Translations under genes and position numbers: made by a program
Assembly (NCBI RefSeq): GCF_000382445.1
Contig: NZ_KB905472.1
Location: forward strand, 2,404,602-2,468,601
DNA length: 64,000 bases
DNA from: Phocaeicola massiliensis B84634 = Timone 84634 = DSM 17679 = JCM 13223
GTDB lineage: Bacteria > Bacteroidota > Bacteroidia > Bacteroidales > Bacteroidaceae
Direction: 5' to 3'
Notes under the pieces: generated by a model
Database searches by the model: none
Told to the model about the DNA's origin: nothing
What the model saw: only the letters and a program-made list of their open reading frames with translations
Part shown: in pieces, positions 9,459 to 18,644 of the stretch
Numbering within the stretch: position 1 is the stretch's first letter
Layout of the letters: each line of letters starts with the position of its first letter

Positions 9459-11519
9459 TCACAGAAGAATACGGAAAGAACCTTTCTCCGAAATATCAAT
9501 ATAATCCAAACCCAAGGTTTTACACTCCTCTTTATAGGCTTTTAACTTATAATCACCGAGCGATGCATCCAAGACTATTCTCTTTATATGAAACAGTTTT
9601 TGCAACGGAGCAATCTCTCCTTTATATCCTTTACACAAATACATATAATCGATATCCAACAGATTTGTGGCGGATTTGTTGCGCCAATACCCATCAGTCA
9701 CCATACAAATATTCATGCCCCTCCAATGGACAATTCCTTTATGGCTCCATACATTTCTACCTTCATAATCGGATAACAGCAAATGGGGGATCGGCATCTT
9801 CTTCCGTTTCCAATAGGTTTCAGCTATGTTTTTCATATAAATATAGGTGCTGTCTTTCCTGTCTGAACATAAATAAGAAGAATTATCAGCCTCTATAAAA
9901 TGAACGGCAGCACAATTATGCAGATTATAAAACACTATCGAAGGAACGGTTGCCCGGGGAAAATGAATGTAGAGCAAAAGTACCAGAATCATATTTATTC
10001 CTGCAAATACCTTTATCAACGCTTTTCTGCTCCCGGTACTCCAATAATACAGTCCCAACATAAAAAAAGCATAAAGCAAGCATACTTCCAAGGAAGATAA
10101 ATACAACGAGTCTATAAAAGCCGAAGGCAATCGGCTGATAGTCCATGTACCCCAATTCAAACATTTAATGACTTCTTCCAGCATGAACAGAATGCAATGA
10201 TGAAGTTCTGCGACCGGTGCAAAGACAAAAGCCAGCAATGCCAGATAAATAATAACAGGAATCAATGGTGCCACCAGCAGATTTGCCAATAAAAAGTAAA
10301 GAGAGAAACCGGAAAAATAATACATTACCAATGGGGCCGTACCTAATTGTGCCACCACAGACACAATCGTTGTTCCCCATATATATCTCAAGAAACGATT
10401 ACGGATAAAACGGATACGGTAGAATTCTTTATAACACAGAGAAATGGCTAAAACTGCCATAAAAGAGAGTTGAAAACTTACATCAAACAAATAAAAAGGA
10501 GAATACAACAACATAGAGAATGCCGCTATTGCCAATATATTCAGAGGTTTCCCTCGTTTCCCTCCCAGTGTTCCGAGCTCAACCAACATACACATGATGA
10601 CGGCACGCACCACCGAGGGCATCAGCCCTGCCACAAAAGCAAAACTCCACAGCAACAGCGTAACGACTATCCATTTCAGGATACGCATTGCCCGATTACG
10701 GCAAAACGGCCGCAACATATACCCCAACAGAAACCAAAGTATTCCGACATGAAGTCCCGACAATGCCAGCACATGGCTAATCCCCGCCACCGAATAAGAC
10801 TCCCGCAACTCATCGCTCAACTCTTCTTTATATCCCACCGTCAATGCGGAAAGTACGGCAAATTCCTCTCCTTTAAATCCCCATTGCCGATAACACCCGA
10901 CAATCTTATCTCTGCAAGCCAAAGCCTGTTGCTTGATACTGAGCACACGCGGTTTGTCCATAACACGCCAATATCCGGCATACACATAAGCAGTCCCGCT
11001 AATCTGTTTCCGCAACAAATAAGAAGCATAATCAAACTCATACGGATTACCTGCATTGTGCGGAGAACGAATTTTACCATAGAACAAGATATTATCTCCG
11101 CTTTGCAAGGTTTGAGACAAACTGTCCTTATAAACAGAAAGCAGCACCTGTCTGTCCTCTGTCTTTACTTTGCATACCATGACTTTCTCCTTTTCAACAG
11201 GAGTTTCCTGAACGACACCTCGGTACACTTTCTTTTCCGATGACCAATCGCAGTTTATTTTATCCCACTGTATTTGCGTCACCGTACTTCCCAAAACCAG
11301 CAGAAACAGGCTGACCGCTCCTCCAAAAAGCCACCGATAACGGTAAGCGCATGTTCTCAGCATCCACAGAAGAGCAACAAAAAGCACAGCCATCACTCCA
11401 AAGTGCACAGACAACAAATTCAAAGACCGAAAGCAGGTATCGGATAAAAAAATTCCGGCTACCAATGGGATGGTCAGCCGGAGTATAGAGTAAGGCTTCA
11501 AAGCCGAAAATAATTGCAC
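9459..11519 (-). CDS. comEC: ComEC/Rec2 family DNA-uptake channel-like protein
   Basis: Polytopic inner-membrane protein, 686 residues. Two N-terminal TM helices are followed by an OB-like domain (about 90-180) with GKIRSPHNAGNPYEFDYASY, then the ComEC competence core with HVLALSGLHVGIL and many TM segments to about residue 510. The C-terminal region (about 530-686) takes the place of the metallo-beta-lactamase domain but shows no HxHxDH metal motif, so it is probably not a nuclease. ComEC normally carries single-stranded DNA across the inner membrane during transformation. The gene ends just 10 bp after the rpe stop, so the two are likely co-transcribed. Confidence 0.88.
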   Translation of the reverse strand: MQLFSALKPYSILRLTIPLVAGIFLSDTCFRSLNLLSVHFGVMAVLFVALLWMLRTCAYRYRWLFGGAVSLFLLVLGSTVTQIQWDKINCDWSSEKKVYRGVVQETPVEKEKVMVCKVKTEDRQVLLSVYKDSLSQTLQSGDNILFYGKIRSPHNAGNPYEFDYASYLLRKQISGTAYVYAGYWRVMDKPRVLSIKQQALACRDKIVGCYRQWGFKGEEFAVLSALTVGYKEELSDELRESYSVAGISHVLALSGLHVGILWFLLGYMLRPFCRNRAMRILKWIVVTLLLWSFAFVAGLMPSVVRAVIMCMLVELGTLGGKRGKPLNILAIAAFSMLLYSPFYLFDVSFQLSFMAVLAISLCYKEFYRIRFIRNRFLRYIWGTTIVSVVAQLGTAPLVMYYFSGFSLYFLLANLLVAPLIPVIIYLALLAFVFAPVAELHHCILFMLEEVIKCLNWGTWTISRLPSAFIDSLYLSSLEVCLLYAFFMLGLYYWSTGSRKALIKVFAGINMILVLLLYIHFPRATVPSIVFYNLHNCAAVHFIEADNSSYLCSDRKDSTYIYMKNIAETYWKRKKMPIPHLLLSDYEGRNVWSHKGIVHWRGMNICMVTDGYWRNKSATNLLDIDYMYLCKGYKGEIAPLQKLFHIKRIVLDASLGDYKLKAYKEECKTLGLDYIDISEKGSFRILL

Positions 11520-11529
11520 TGCCGAATAA

Positions 11530-12183
11530 TCAAAGATTCTTCAACTTATGAATCATTTCTCCCATATCGGGAGCTTTGAATACCGCATTTCCCGCCACGA
11601 GGACATCGGCTCCGGCTTCCACCAACAGCTTACCGGTTTCCAGATTCACACCTCCGTCTACTTCTATCAAAGCCTGCGAACCGGTACGGGCTATGAGCTC
11701 GCGCAATTCCCGCACTTTATCCAATGTGTGTGTTATAAACTTCTGCCCTCCGAATCCCGGATTTACACTCATCAACAAAACCATATCCACATCACGGATA
11801 ATGTCTGTCAACATGGCAACAGGAGTAGAAGGATTGAGCGTTACAGCTGCTTTCATGCCCGCATCCTTTATCTGTTGCACTACCCTGTGCAAGTGTATGC
11901 ATGCTTCATAATGCACATTCATCATCATAGTGCCCAAGTCTTTTACTTCCTTTATAAACTTCTCAGGGTTGACAATCATCAAATGTACATCCAAAGGTTT
12001 TTCTGTCAGTTCCGCTACATATTTCAATACGGGAAACCCAAAAGAAATATTAGGAACAAACACACCGTCCATCACGTCAATATGCAACCAATCGGCTTCA
12101 CTGCGATTGATTTGCTGTATGTCTGCCTGCAAGTTAGCAAAATTGGCAGACAGTAAAGAAGGAGATATTAGAGGTTTAGCCAT
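11530..12183 (-). CDS. rpe: Ribulose-phosphate 3-epimerase
   Basis: TIM-barrel epimerase, 217 residues, interconverting ribulose-5-phosphate and xylulose-5-phosphate in the pentose phosphate pathway. Seen: ISPSLLSANFANL at the N-terminus, metal ligands in LHIDVMDG and DVHLMI, the MSVNPGFGGQKF loop, and the IEVDGGVN motif with the second catalytic Asp followed by the phosphate-binding GADVLVAGNAVF. Length and motifs are canonical. It is followed by comEC at 10 bp and preceded by its own -7 box. Confidence 0.95.
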   Translation of the reverse strand: MAKPLISPSLLSANFANLQADIQQINRSEADWLHIDVMDGVFVPNISFGFPVLKYVAELTEKPLDVHLMIVNPEKFIKEVKDLGTMMMNVHYEACIHLHRVVQQIKDAGMKAAVTLNPSTPVAMLTDIIRDVDMVLLMSVNPGFGGQKFITHTLDKVRELRELIARTGSQALIEVDGGVNLETGKLLVEAGADVLVAGNAVFKAPDMGEMIHKLKNL

Positions 12184-12217
12184 AATTCACTGTTCTTATT
12201 TCTTAGCATATAGGTTA

Positions 12218-12225
12218 CAAAAGTA
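12218..12225 (-). promoter_or_regulatory. Putative -7 box for rpe
   Basis: On the minus strand TACTTTTG matches TAnnTTTG, 34 nt before the rpe start codon. A -33 element is not clear. Confidence 0.45.
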
Positions 12226-12280
12226 GTACAAAAAAATGGTTTATTTGCGAATACTCGGTAAAATTGCAAACAGAAGTCAT

Positions 12281-13552
12281 TTATTTCAAAGTAAACCGCA
12301 CTCCCAATTGAATATTAAAATTAAAAGGATGCTCTTTGCGAATAGTCTGCCATTGACTACCATCATCAAAATAATAAACCACACCGGGTTCGGCGTAAAT
12401 ACCGACTTTCTCTGTAATCTTGAACTGTGCACCGGCAGCAGCCGACAACGACCATTGCAATGGCTTCACATTTATCTTTTCATCTGTTGCATCTTTGTCT
12501 TGCTTATTCACAATGCCCACCTTGTGCATCGTGCCCGAAACACACTTTTCGACCATTCCCCCTGCCGAAGCATAGATTTCAAAACGTTTATTACTCCACA
12601 AACGACGATCTACCTTCAAAGGAATTCCGACATAATGCAAGCGTTGCTCTTCTTCAAAATAAGAATCCTGAGAACCTGAACGTAAATCAGTGGAAAGCAA
12701 CGTATAGGTTACTCCCGTCTCGATACCCCATTTCTCATTCAACTCAAAACGGAGAGACGCACCGAATGTGACAGGCATGTGATGTTCCACCTTCGTATTA
12801 TTATCCTCATTCAGATTAGCAAAATAAATAGGCTCGTTCAGTTCATTCCTTGCCTCCAAAGAAGCATAAGGTGAATTTTTCTTCGGTTCTTTATTCAATG
12901 GAGCCAGACTTCCATATCCCGAATAATTCATATTGGAAGAAAAAGGAACGTTACCGGTAGAAACACCAACCGACCACTTCCTTTCTTTTGTCTTCCGGGG
13001 GGTGGCGTATGCATAATAATTATTACGCCGGGCAGTTCTTGCAGCCGGTTTCTGCACAGGCTCTCCAGTCTTCACCTGTTCCGTTTCTTTGCTCTTTTTA
13101 TCCGTCTTATCTGTTTCCTCCATCGGCTTCTCTTCTGCTGTTTTTTCTGTCATCACCTCATTATAAAATGCAGATACAGCTTTCTGCATAACAGCTTCCA
13201 CATTGTTCACTTTCTTTTTTACTGACGTAATTTCGGGAGCGATATGTGCCACTGACGGATGGGTAGGAATTATCTCATTCATATCCGCCGAAGGAGAAAG
13301 AGATGCTATTTCAACAGATTTTCTTTCTACATATTCTGCCGAAGGAGAATGCCAGAACCATACGGTCACTGTCGATATGACCACCAGCAAGGCAATTGCT
13401 GCTACTGCCTGCCAGCGACGCCACAACGGAATAATTTTGGGAGTACTATTAAGCTCCTTCTCCAACTGATTCCAAAGATCAGCAGGAGCCGGTTCGGAAT
13501 AGTCCTCCATCCGATGGCGTAAATTCTTTATCCATTTATCTTTCTCTTCCAT
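12281..13552 (-). CDS. One-TM protein with C-terminal outer-membrane barrel-like domain, partner of ECF sigma
   Basis: A 423-residue protein starting 2 bp after the sigma factor gene. Seen: a charged N-terminal region (about 1-45, with EPAPADLWNQLEKEL), one TM helix (about 47-67), a low-complexity Lys/Glu/Thr-rich linker (about 110-190), then a beta-rich domain from about 250 to the end with alternating aromatic/hydrophobic strands, terminating GVRFTLK like outer-membrane barrels. No signal peptide is apparent. Position and the cytoplasmic head before a TM suggest an anti-sigma or signalling partner; the barrel-like tail is the odd part. I do not assign a precise function. Confidence 0.7.
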   Translation of the reverse strand: MEEKDKWIKNLRHRMEDYSEPAPADLWNQLEKELNSTPKIIPLWRRWQAVAAIALLVVISTVTVWFWHSPSAEYVERKSVEIASLSPSADMNEIIPTHPSVAHIAPEITSVKKKVNNVEAVMQKAVSAFYNEVMTEKTAEEKPMEETDKTDKKSKETEQVKTGEPVQKPAARTARRNNYYAYATPRKTKERKWSVGVSTGNVPFSSNMNYSGYGSLAPLNKEPKKNSPYASLEARNELNEPIYFANLNEDNNTKVEHHMPVTFGASLRFELNEKWGIETGVTYTLLSTDLRSGSQDSYFEEEQRLHYVGIPLKVDRRLWSNKRFEIYASAGGMVEKCVSGTMHKVGIVNKQDKDATDEKINVKPLQWSLSAAAGAQFKITEKVGIYAEPGVVYYFDDGSQWQTIRKEHPFNFNIQLGVRFTLK

Positions 13553-13554
13553 TC

Positions 13555-14109
13555 CTATATCCTCTTTCTATAATCATTAATCTTCTTTATAAGTAAACTT
13601 TTGGCACGATATAATTGCGATGAAGAGGTATGCTCGGTGATTCCTAACATCTGAGCTATTTCCTTGTGTCCTTTCTCTTCAAATACATATAGATTAAAAA
13701 CGGTGCGATAGCCTTCCGGCAATTCTTTTATAAACTGCATCAATACAGACTGAGGAATCTGTTCCATCGTATCATCATCTCCATCCACCATATCCGGCAA
13801 TTCTTCCACTACTATTTCCTGATTGGCTGAAGACTGTTTGCGCAAATAACCCAAAGCTTCATTTACCATCACACGCGCAAGCCATGCTTTGAGTGACCCT
13901 TCTCCTTTGTAAGTAAACTTGTCGAAAGAACGAAAGATATTCAAAAAGCCATCATGCAAAACATCTTGTGCCGTCTCTCTGTCACCAATATAACGAATAC
14001 AGATAGCCATCAATTGTCCGGCATAACGCTCATACAACTGCTTGCGGGCAAGGTTATCTCCCTTGCCGCATCGTTCGGCCAACTCTGCTTCATTCATTGT
14101 TTGTGACAC
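13555..14109 (-). CDS. ECF-type RNA polymerase sigma-70 factor
   Basis: Sigma factor of 184 residues with region 2 (RYIGDRETAQDVLHDGFLNIFRSFDKF, including the DxxQDxxxxxxxx core-binding helix) and region 4 helix-turn-helix (GHKEIAQMLGITEHTSSSQLYRAK). The LARVMVNEALGYLRK stretch is the usual end of region 2. It matches extracytoplasmic-function sigma factors with no region 1 or 3. The start may be MSQTMNE or the second Met four codons in. Co-transcribed with the following TM/barrel protein, its probable regulator. Target promoters are not visible from this window. Confidence 0.9.
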   Translation of the reverse strand: MSQTMNEAELAERCGKGDNLARKQLYERYAGQLMAICIRYIGDRETAQDVLHDGFLNIFRSFDKFTYKGEGSLKAWLARVMVNEALGYLRKQSSANQEIVVEELPDMVDGDDDTMEQIPQSVLMQFIKELPEGYRTVFNLYVFEEKGHKEIAQMLGITEHTSSSQLYRAKSLLIKKINDYRKRI

Positions 14110-14136
14110 TATTTTATTCTATAAATGATGAGATTG

Positions 14137-14144
14137 CAAAAATA
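14137..14144 (-). promoter_or_regulatory. Putative -7 box for the sigma factor operon
   Basis: On the minus strand TATTTTTG matches TAnnTTTG, 27 nt upstream of the sigma factor start. Confidence 0.4.
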
Positions 14145-14256
14145 CTGCATTAACGAAGCAGATTTTTTTTGCTTAAGCAGATTTAACACTTTTAGAAGCA
14201 GTAAACATCCTGTCTGTACATTTACGTCATAGAAACATTCAAAAAGAGATAATGAA

Positions 14257-15003
14257 ATGAAGCATATAAAGAATATAGTACTCCTACTCTTTCTGTCGGT
14301 CGTGACCTGCATGACGCAAGCATGCAGTCACGATGAAGACATAGATGACCTCCAAAGCAGTATGGATAATTATAATGCAGACATGGCCATCATTGTCAAT
14401 CCCATTACGCTATCGGGGGCTACTTTGATAGATACTGACTTAAACGGATATACTTATATAGCCAACCCGCAAATCTTGTCTGACAATAAAATAAACCAAA
14501 AAGGGCAACGCATATTTTATACTTACACTGCCATTCCTCAGAGTACAGGTGCTGACAGTATTCCTTATATCACTATTATGCAAGTGAATAAAGTGCTGAC
14601 CAAAGAACCTGTCTTCGTGGAAGACAATGATGCAAAAGACTATGGCACAGACCCGATTGAGATTAGCGGGCAAAGTATAAGCAAAGCGCATCTCAACTTA
14701 CGCTACACCTTTTTAAACGGAGGGAACCATCTTATACCACATTCTATCAGCTTACTCATAGCGAAAGATGCCCAACCGGACGCACGCGGATATTTAAGTG
14801 CCGAGTTGCGTCATGATGCGGCCGATGACCTGCAACTCAATGCCAACAGTGGTTATGTCTCATTTACATTGGAAAATATGCCGGGATTTAAAGAAGGTAC
14901 ATTGAAAGGATTTAAGATAAAAACAAAAACAATTAAAAATGAAACCGATATCGTAGAAGTCACGATGAACAATAACAGAAAAAGCATGAATTTCAATATC
15001 TAA
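14257..15003 (+). CDS. NigD-like lipoprotein
   Basis: A 248-residue lipoprotein: signal peptide with lipobox TQAC (Cys23), then a two-part beta-rich region. The N-terminal part (about 60-125) carries DTDLNGYTYIANP and QRIFYTYTAIPQ; the C-terminal part has HLNLRYTFLNGGNHLIPHSISLL, a stretch typical of NigD-like proteins of Bacteroidota. NigD was first noted near a nigrescin bacteriocin locus in Prevotella, but the family is widespread and its role unknown. It is transcribed alone, divergent from the sigma factor and followed by a strong terminator. Confidence 0.75.
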   Translation: MKHIKNIVLLLFLSVVTCMTQACSHDEDIDDLQSSMDNYNADMAIIVNPITLSGATLIDTDLNGYTYIANPQILSDNKINQKGQRIFYTYTAIPQSTGADSIPYITIMQVNKVLTKEPVFVEDNDAKDYGTDPIEISGQSISKAHLNLRYTFLNGGNHLIPHSISLLIAKDAQPDARGYLSAELRHDAADDLQLNANSGYVSFTLENMPGFKEGTLKGFKIKTKTIKNETDIVEVTMNNNRKSMNFNI

Positions 15004-15064
15004 ACCATAACTCAACCCAAAAACTAAACGACCGTTATAATATAATGTCTCATTTATTATAACG

Positions 15065-15099
15065 AAAGGCGCAGGACGGCATTCACCGGCTGCGCCTTT
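15065..15099 (+). terminator. Terminator after the NigD-like gene
   Basis: A 10-bp GC-rich stem (AAAGGCGCAG and complement) followed by TTTTTACTTT on the plus strand. A second AT-rich hairpin (CGTTATAATA arms, about 15033-15064) lies just upstream. Together they separate this gene from convergent fmt. Confidence 0.8.
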
Positions 15100-15125
15100 T
15101 TACTTTGTTTCTGTTCTTTGTGTGA

Positions 15126-16100
15126 TTACTCTACACGGTTATCATTAGCTGTCCTATAACCTCTCAAGAAATCCGCAACATGCATACGTTTCTTTCCTGC
15201 CAGCTGCAAAGACAATATATTAATGAAACCATCTTTTACCGCTATCCGGAAGTCAGTCTTTAAATCTGTACGAATCTCCCCTATCTGCATATCATGCTGA
15301 CAGAAGATTTTCTCAGCTTCATAAATCTTCATCATCTGCTTACCGGCTCCCCCCATATACAATTCTGTCCATGCAGCCGGATAGGGAGATAAGCCGCGAA
15401 TAAAATCATAAATCTGTTTCACTCCCTTATTCCAGTCAATGCGACACGTTTCCTTAAAAATCTTAGGAGCCGGACGCAATTCTGCTTCCGACTGAATCAG
15501 TTTTTCCTGCGGAACAGGCTTCACCGTACCGGCCAAAATAGCATCTACCGTTTCAAGCACCAGCTCTCCTCCCAACATCATCAGTTTATCGTGCACAATT
15601 CCCACATTGTCTGTATCGGCAATAGGCACACGCACCTGCTGTATGATTTCTCCGGTATCAATTTCATGCTTCAAAAAGAAGGTGGTGATACCCGTTTCTG
15701 TATCTCCATTGATGACTGCCCAATTGATGGGGGCTGCTCCTCTGTACTGAGGCAACAAAGAGGCATGAAGATTGAACGTTCCCAGGCGAGGCATATTCCA
15801 AACCACTTCGGGTAACATTCGAAATGCCACCACAATCTGTAAATCCGCCTGCAAAGAACGAAGCTCTTCAACAAAAGATTCATCTTTCAATCTTTCCGGT
15901 TGAAGCACGCGCAATCCCTGCGACACAGCATACTGCTTTACAGGACTGGGCTGCAACACACTTCCATGACGCCCCATCGGTTTGTCGGGCATCGTTATCA
16001 CACCTACTACATTATAACCTCCTTCAACCAGACATTTGAGACTCTCTACCGCAAAATCAGGAGTACCCATATATACAATTCTCAAATCTTTCTTTTCCAT
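15126..16100 (-). CDS. fmt: Methionyl-tRNA formyltransferase
   Basis: Cytoplasmic enzyme of 324 residues that formylates initiator Met-tRNA using 10-formyl-tetrahydrofolate. Seen: IVYMGTPDFAVESL at the N-terminus, the catalytic NLHASLLPQYRGAAPINWA region with Asn/His, GDTETGITTF, and the C-terminal tRNA-binding domain after DWNKGVKQIYDFIRGLSPYP. All hallmarks and the length are canonical. It is the last gene of a tight tsaC-clc-fmt run (11-bp gap to the chloride channel gene). Confidence 0.95.
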   Translation of the reverse strand: MEKKDLRIVYMGTPDFAVESLKCLVEGGYNVVGVITMPDKPMGRHGSVLQPSPVKQYAVSQGLRVLQPERLKDESFVEELRSLQADLQIVVAFRMLPEVVWNMPRLGTFNLHASLLPQYRGAAPINWAVINGDTETGITTFFLKHEIDTGEIIQQVRVPIADTDNVGIVHDKLMMLGGELVLETVDAILAGTVKPVPQEKLIQSEAELRPAPKIFKETCRIDWNKGVKQIYDFIRGLSPYPAAWTELYMGGAGKQMMKIYEAEKIFCQHDMQIGEIRTDLKTDFRIAVKDGFINILSLQLAGKKRMHVADFLRGYRTANDNRVE

Positions 16101-16111
16101 ACTTATAACTA

Positions 16112-17911
16112 TTAATCTGCTGAAAAATCTACCAATACCTGACGGTATGAGTTGAATATCTTCGACTTGGAAACAAATCCCTTATATTTGCCGAGCTCAT
16201 CTATCACAGGAAGATTCCAAGCTTTCGTATCATCAAACTTCCTCATAACCTCTTCCATCGAATCGTTGACATAAATTCTGGCGGCAGGAGACACCATAAA
16301 CTTTTCCACTTTGAAACGATGATACAGCTCCTGACGGAACATAATGTTCCTGATATCGTCCAATGCCACAATGCCCAGTAACTCTCCATTCACATCCACA
16401 ACAGGAAATAAATTACGTTTTGCCTGGGAAATGACTTTTACCATTTCGCCCAAATCCATATCGGGACGAACTTTCTCAAAGTCGGTTTCCACCACGCTTT
16501 CGATATTCATCAAGGTCAATACCGCCTTGTCCTTATGATGAGTCAACAATTCTCCTTTTTTAGCCAAGCGCATGGAGTAAATGCTATGCGGTTCAAACAC
16601 CATGATAGTGAGGTAAGAGCTGACAGACACCATCATCAAAGGCAAGAACAAGTCATAGCCTCCGGTCAGTTCCGCAATAAGGAAGATACCTGTCAAAGGT
16701 GCATGCATCACCCCCGACATCAATCCCGCCATTCCCAATAAGGCGAAATTCTTTTCAGGAATATACGGACCGAGATGAAATTCGTTACAGAAATGGGCAA
16801 AGATAAATCCGGTGATACACCCTAAAAACAAACTGGGTGCAAAGATACCGCCACAACCGCCACCGCCATTGGTGGCACTGGATGCAAAGACCTTAAATAA
16901 CACAATCAATGCCAGATAAACAAGCAGCAAACCGCCATATCCATAGAAGATAGAGTTGTTCATCACCGTATCCCAATCCTGATTGGATACCCCATTGAGC
17001 AATAAATTTATCGTATCGTACCCTTCACCGTAAAGAGGCGGAAAGAGGAAAATCAAAACACTCAGCATGATGCCGCCAATGGTCAACTTCACATACGGAT
17101 TATTATAACGACGAAATACATTTTCTACAGAATTCATAGCACGGGTAAAATACAAAGAGACCAATCCGCAAGCAATCCCCAACAAGATAGCCGATGGGAT
17201 ACGCTCCATCAAAAACGGCTCATCCATGTGAAACTTGAACATAGCCTCCGAACCGGTGAGAATATAAGAAACCGTAGCAGCCGTCACACACGACACCAGC
17301 AATGGCAAAAGAGAAGCCATCGTCAGGTCTATCATCAAAACTTCCAAAGTAAATACCAATCCGGCAATAGGAGCTTTGAAAATACCTGCCACTGCTCCCG
17401 CTGCACCACATCCCACCAAAAGCATCAGCGTCTTATGTTCCATCTTAAAGGCACTGCCCAAATTAGAACCGATAGCAGAACCGGTCAGCACGATAGGCGC
17501 CTCAGCTCCCACCGAACCACCAAAACCGATAGTAATGGCACTCGCAATCACCGATGACCAGGTATTATGCCGTTTGATACGGCTCTGACGCCGCGAAATA
17601 GCATAAAGAATCTTTGTCACACCATGGCTGATATCATCCTTCACAATATGACGTATGAATAAGCCTGTCAAAAAGATACCCACCACAGGATACACCAAAT
17701 ATAACCAGTTCACCCCTGTTGAGTCAAAATTCTCTGTCAGGAATTCCTTAATCCATTCTACCAAAAACTTCAGGAACCATGCTGCCAGTGCAGTAAAAAT
17801 ACCTACCAGAAAGCTCAGTATCAGAATGAAATGTTTTTCCTTTATCCTTTTTTCGCGCCACAGAATAAAGCGCTGCAATAAGCTCTTCTTATCTTCTATT
17901 AAAGCATCCAT
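16112..17911 (-). CDS. ClC-family chloride channel/antiporter with CBS pair
   Basis: Inner-membrane ClC protein, 599 residues. The anion pathway motifs are present: GSVGAEAPIV with the gating Glu in the GxExP position, GIFAPSLFLG (GxFxP) and a GLMSGVMHAPLTGIF stretch. About ten or more hydrophobic segments precede residue 440; two CBS domains (about 455-590, with VVDVNGELLGIVALDDI and LPVIDELGKYKGFVSKS) probably bind adenine nucleotides. The gating Glu suggests a Cl-/H+ exchanger rather than a passive channel, an inference. It lies between tsaC and fmt with gaps of 10-11 bp. Confidence 0.92.
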   Translation of the reverse strand: MDALIEDKKSLLQRFILWREKRIKEKHFILILSFLVGIFTALAAWFLKFLVEWIKEFLTENFDSTGVNWLYLVYPVVGIFLTGLFIRHIVKDDISHGVTKILYAISRRQSRIKRHNTWSSVIASAITIGFGGSVGAEAPIVLTGSAIGSNLGSAFKMEHKTLMLLVGCGAAGAVAGIFKAPIAGLVFTLEVLMIDLTMASLLPLLVSCVTAATVSYILTGSEAMFKFHMDEPFLMERIPSAILLGIACGLVSLYFTRAMNSVENVFRRYNNPYVKLTIGGIMLSVLIFLFPPLYGEGYDTINLLLNGVSNQDWDTVMNNSIFYGYGGLLLVYLALIVLFKVFASSATNGGGGCGGIFAPSLFLGCITGFIFAHFCNEFHLGPYIPEKNFALLGMAGLMSGVMHAPLTGIFLIAELTGGYDLFLPLMMVSVSSYLTIMVFEPHSIYSMRLAKKGELLTHHKDKAVLTLMNIESVVETDFEKVRPDMDLGEMVKVISQAKRNLFPVVDVNGELLGIVALDDIRNIMFRQELYHRFKVEKFMVSPAARIYVNDSMEEVMRKFDDTKAWNLPVIDELGKYKGFVSKSKIFNSYRQVLVDFSAD

Positions 17912-17921
17912 TCTCTCTTTC

Positions 17922-18497
17922 TTATTCTCTTATAATCTTCACTTCTCCTCCTTTACCCAACTTAATAATACCGGAAGGTTTCGGATGTCCGACTTCATCT
18001 TGCCTATAACCGACAATATAGTCTACCGCTTGTTTTATTTCCTCGCTTATTTCACTGAAATTAGCAGGTGAAGGCTGACCGCTGATGTTTGCGGAAGTAG
18101 ATACGATTGCTTTGCGAAAACGGAAACAAAGCTCTTTTGAGAATGCCTCACCTGTTACACGAATGCCAACGCTGCCATCTTCCGCCAACAGATTTTCGGC
18201 CAAATTACGAGCACCGTCATAGATAATAGTCAGCGGTTTGGTAGCATAATCTATCAAATCCCACGCAACTGCCGGTACATCCCGTACATAAAAATCGACT
18301 TTCACCGAACTGTCTACCAGTACCAGCATTGCCTTGCTGTCTGCTCGTTTCTTGATATCATACACACGCTTCACAGCTTCTGCATTGGTTGCATCGCAAC
18401 CTATTCCCCAGATGGTATCCGTAGGATAAAGAATTATCCCGCCTTTCTGCATTACCTCACAGGCTTTCTTCACGTCTTGTCTAATCGCTTCGTTCAT
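17922..18497 (-). CDS. tsaC: L-threonylcarbamoyladenylate synthase (TsaC/YrdC type)
   Basis: YrdC-domain enzyme of 191 residues, making threonylcarbamoyl-AMP from threonine, bicarbonate and ATP for the t6A37 modification of ANN-decoding tRNAs. Seen: GGIILYPTDTIWGIGCDA, KRADSKAMLVLV, the GSVGIRV strand and STSANISGQPSP. It lacks the extra C-terminal Sua5 domain, hence the TsaC label. First gene of the operon with clc and fmt; a TACATTTG box lies upstream. Confidence 0.92.
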   Translation of the reverse strand: MNEAIRQDVKKACEVMQKGGIILYPTDTIWGIGCDATNAEAVKRVYDIKKRADSKAMLVLVDSSVKVDFYVRDVPAVAWDLIDYATKPLTIIYDGARNLAENLLAEDGSVGIRVTGEAFSKELCFRFRKAIVSTSANISGQPSPANFSEISEEIKQAVDYIVGYRQDEVGHPKPSGIIKLGKGGEVKIIRE

Positions 18498-18535
18498 ATC
18501 GATTTTATTGTTTGAGTTTTCAATTCTACAAATTG

Positions 18536-18543
18536 CAAATGTA
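18536..18543 (-). promoter_or_regulatory. Putative -7 box for the tsaC-clc-fmt operon
   Basis: On the minus strand TACATTTG matches TAnnTTTG, 38 nt before the tsaC start. Confidence 0.45.
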
Positions 18544-18580
18544 GTAATTTTCCCATTGATTATGACTACTAAAACTAAAA

Positions 18581-18620
18581 AAGATGCCTAAACAATTACT
18601 TCGAACTGTTTAGACATCTT
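18581..18620 (-). terminator. Terminator of nagA
   Basis: A 14-bp stem with one mismatch (AAGATGyCTAAACA arms) and a 12-nt loop. On the minus strand it is followed by TTTTTTAGTTTTAG. It lies 25 bp after the nagA stop. Confidence 0.8.
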
Positions 18621-18644
18621 CCCTAAAGTATTTAAAAAGTATAT

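Noticed and set aside
14110-14256. 67-codon minus-strand frame upstream of the sigma factor
   Set aside because: It would cover the divergent promoter region and start inside the NigD-like signal peptide; no protein features.
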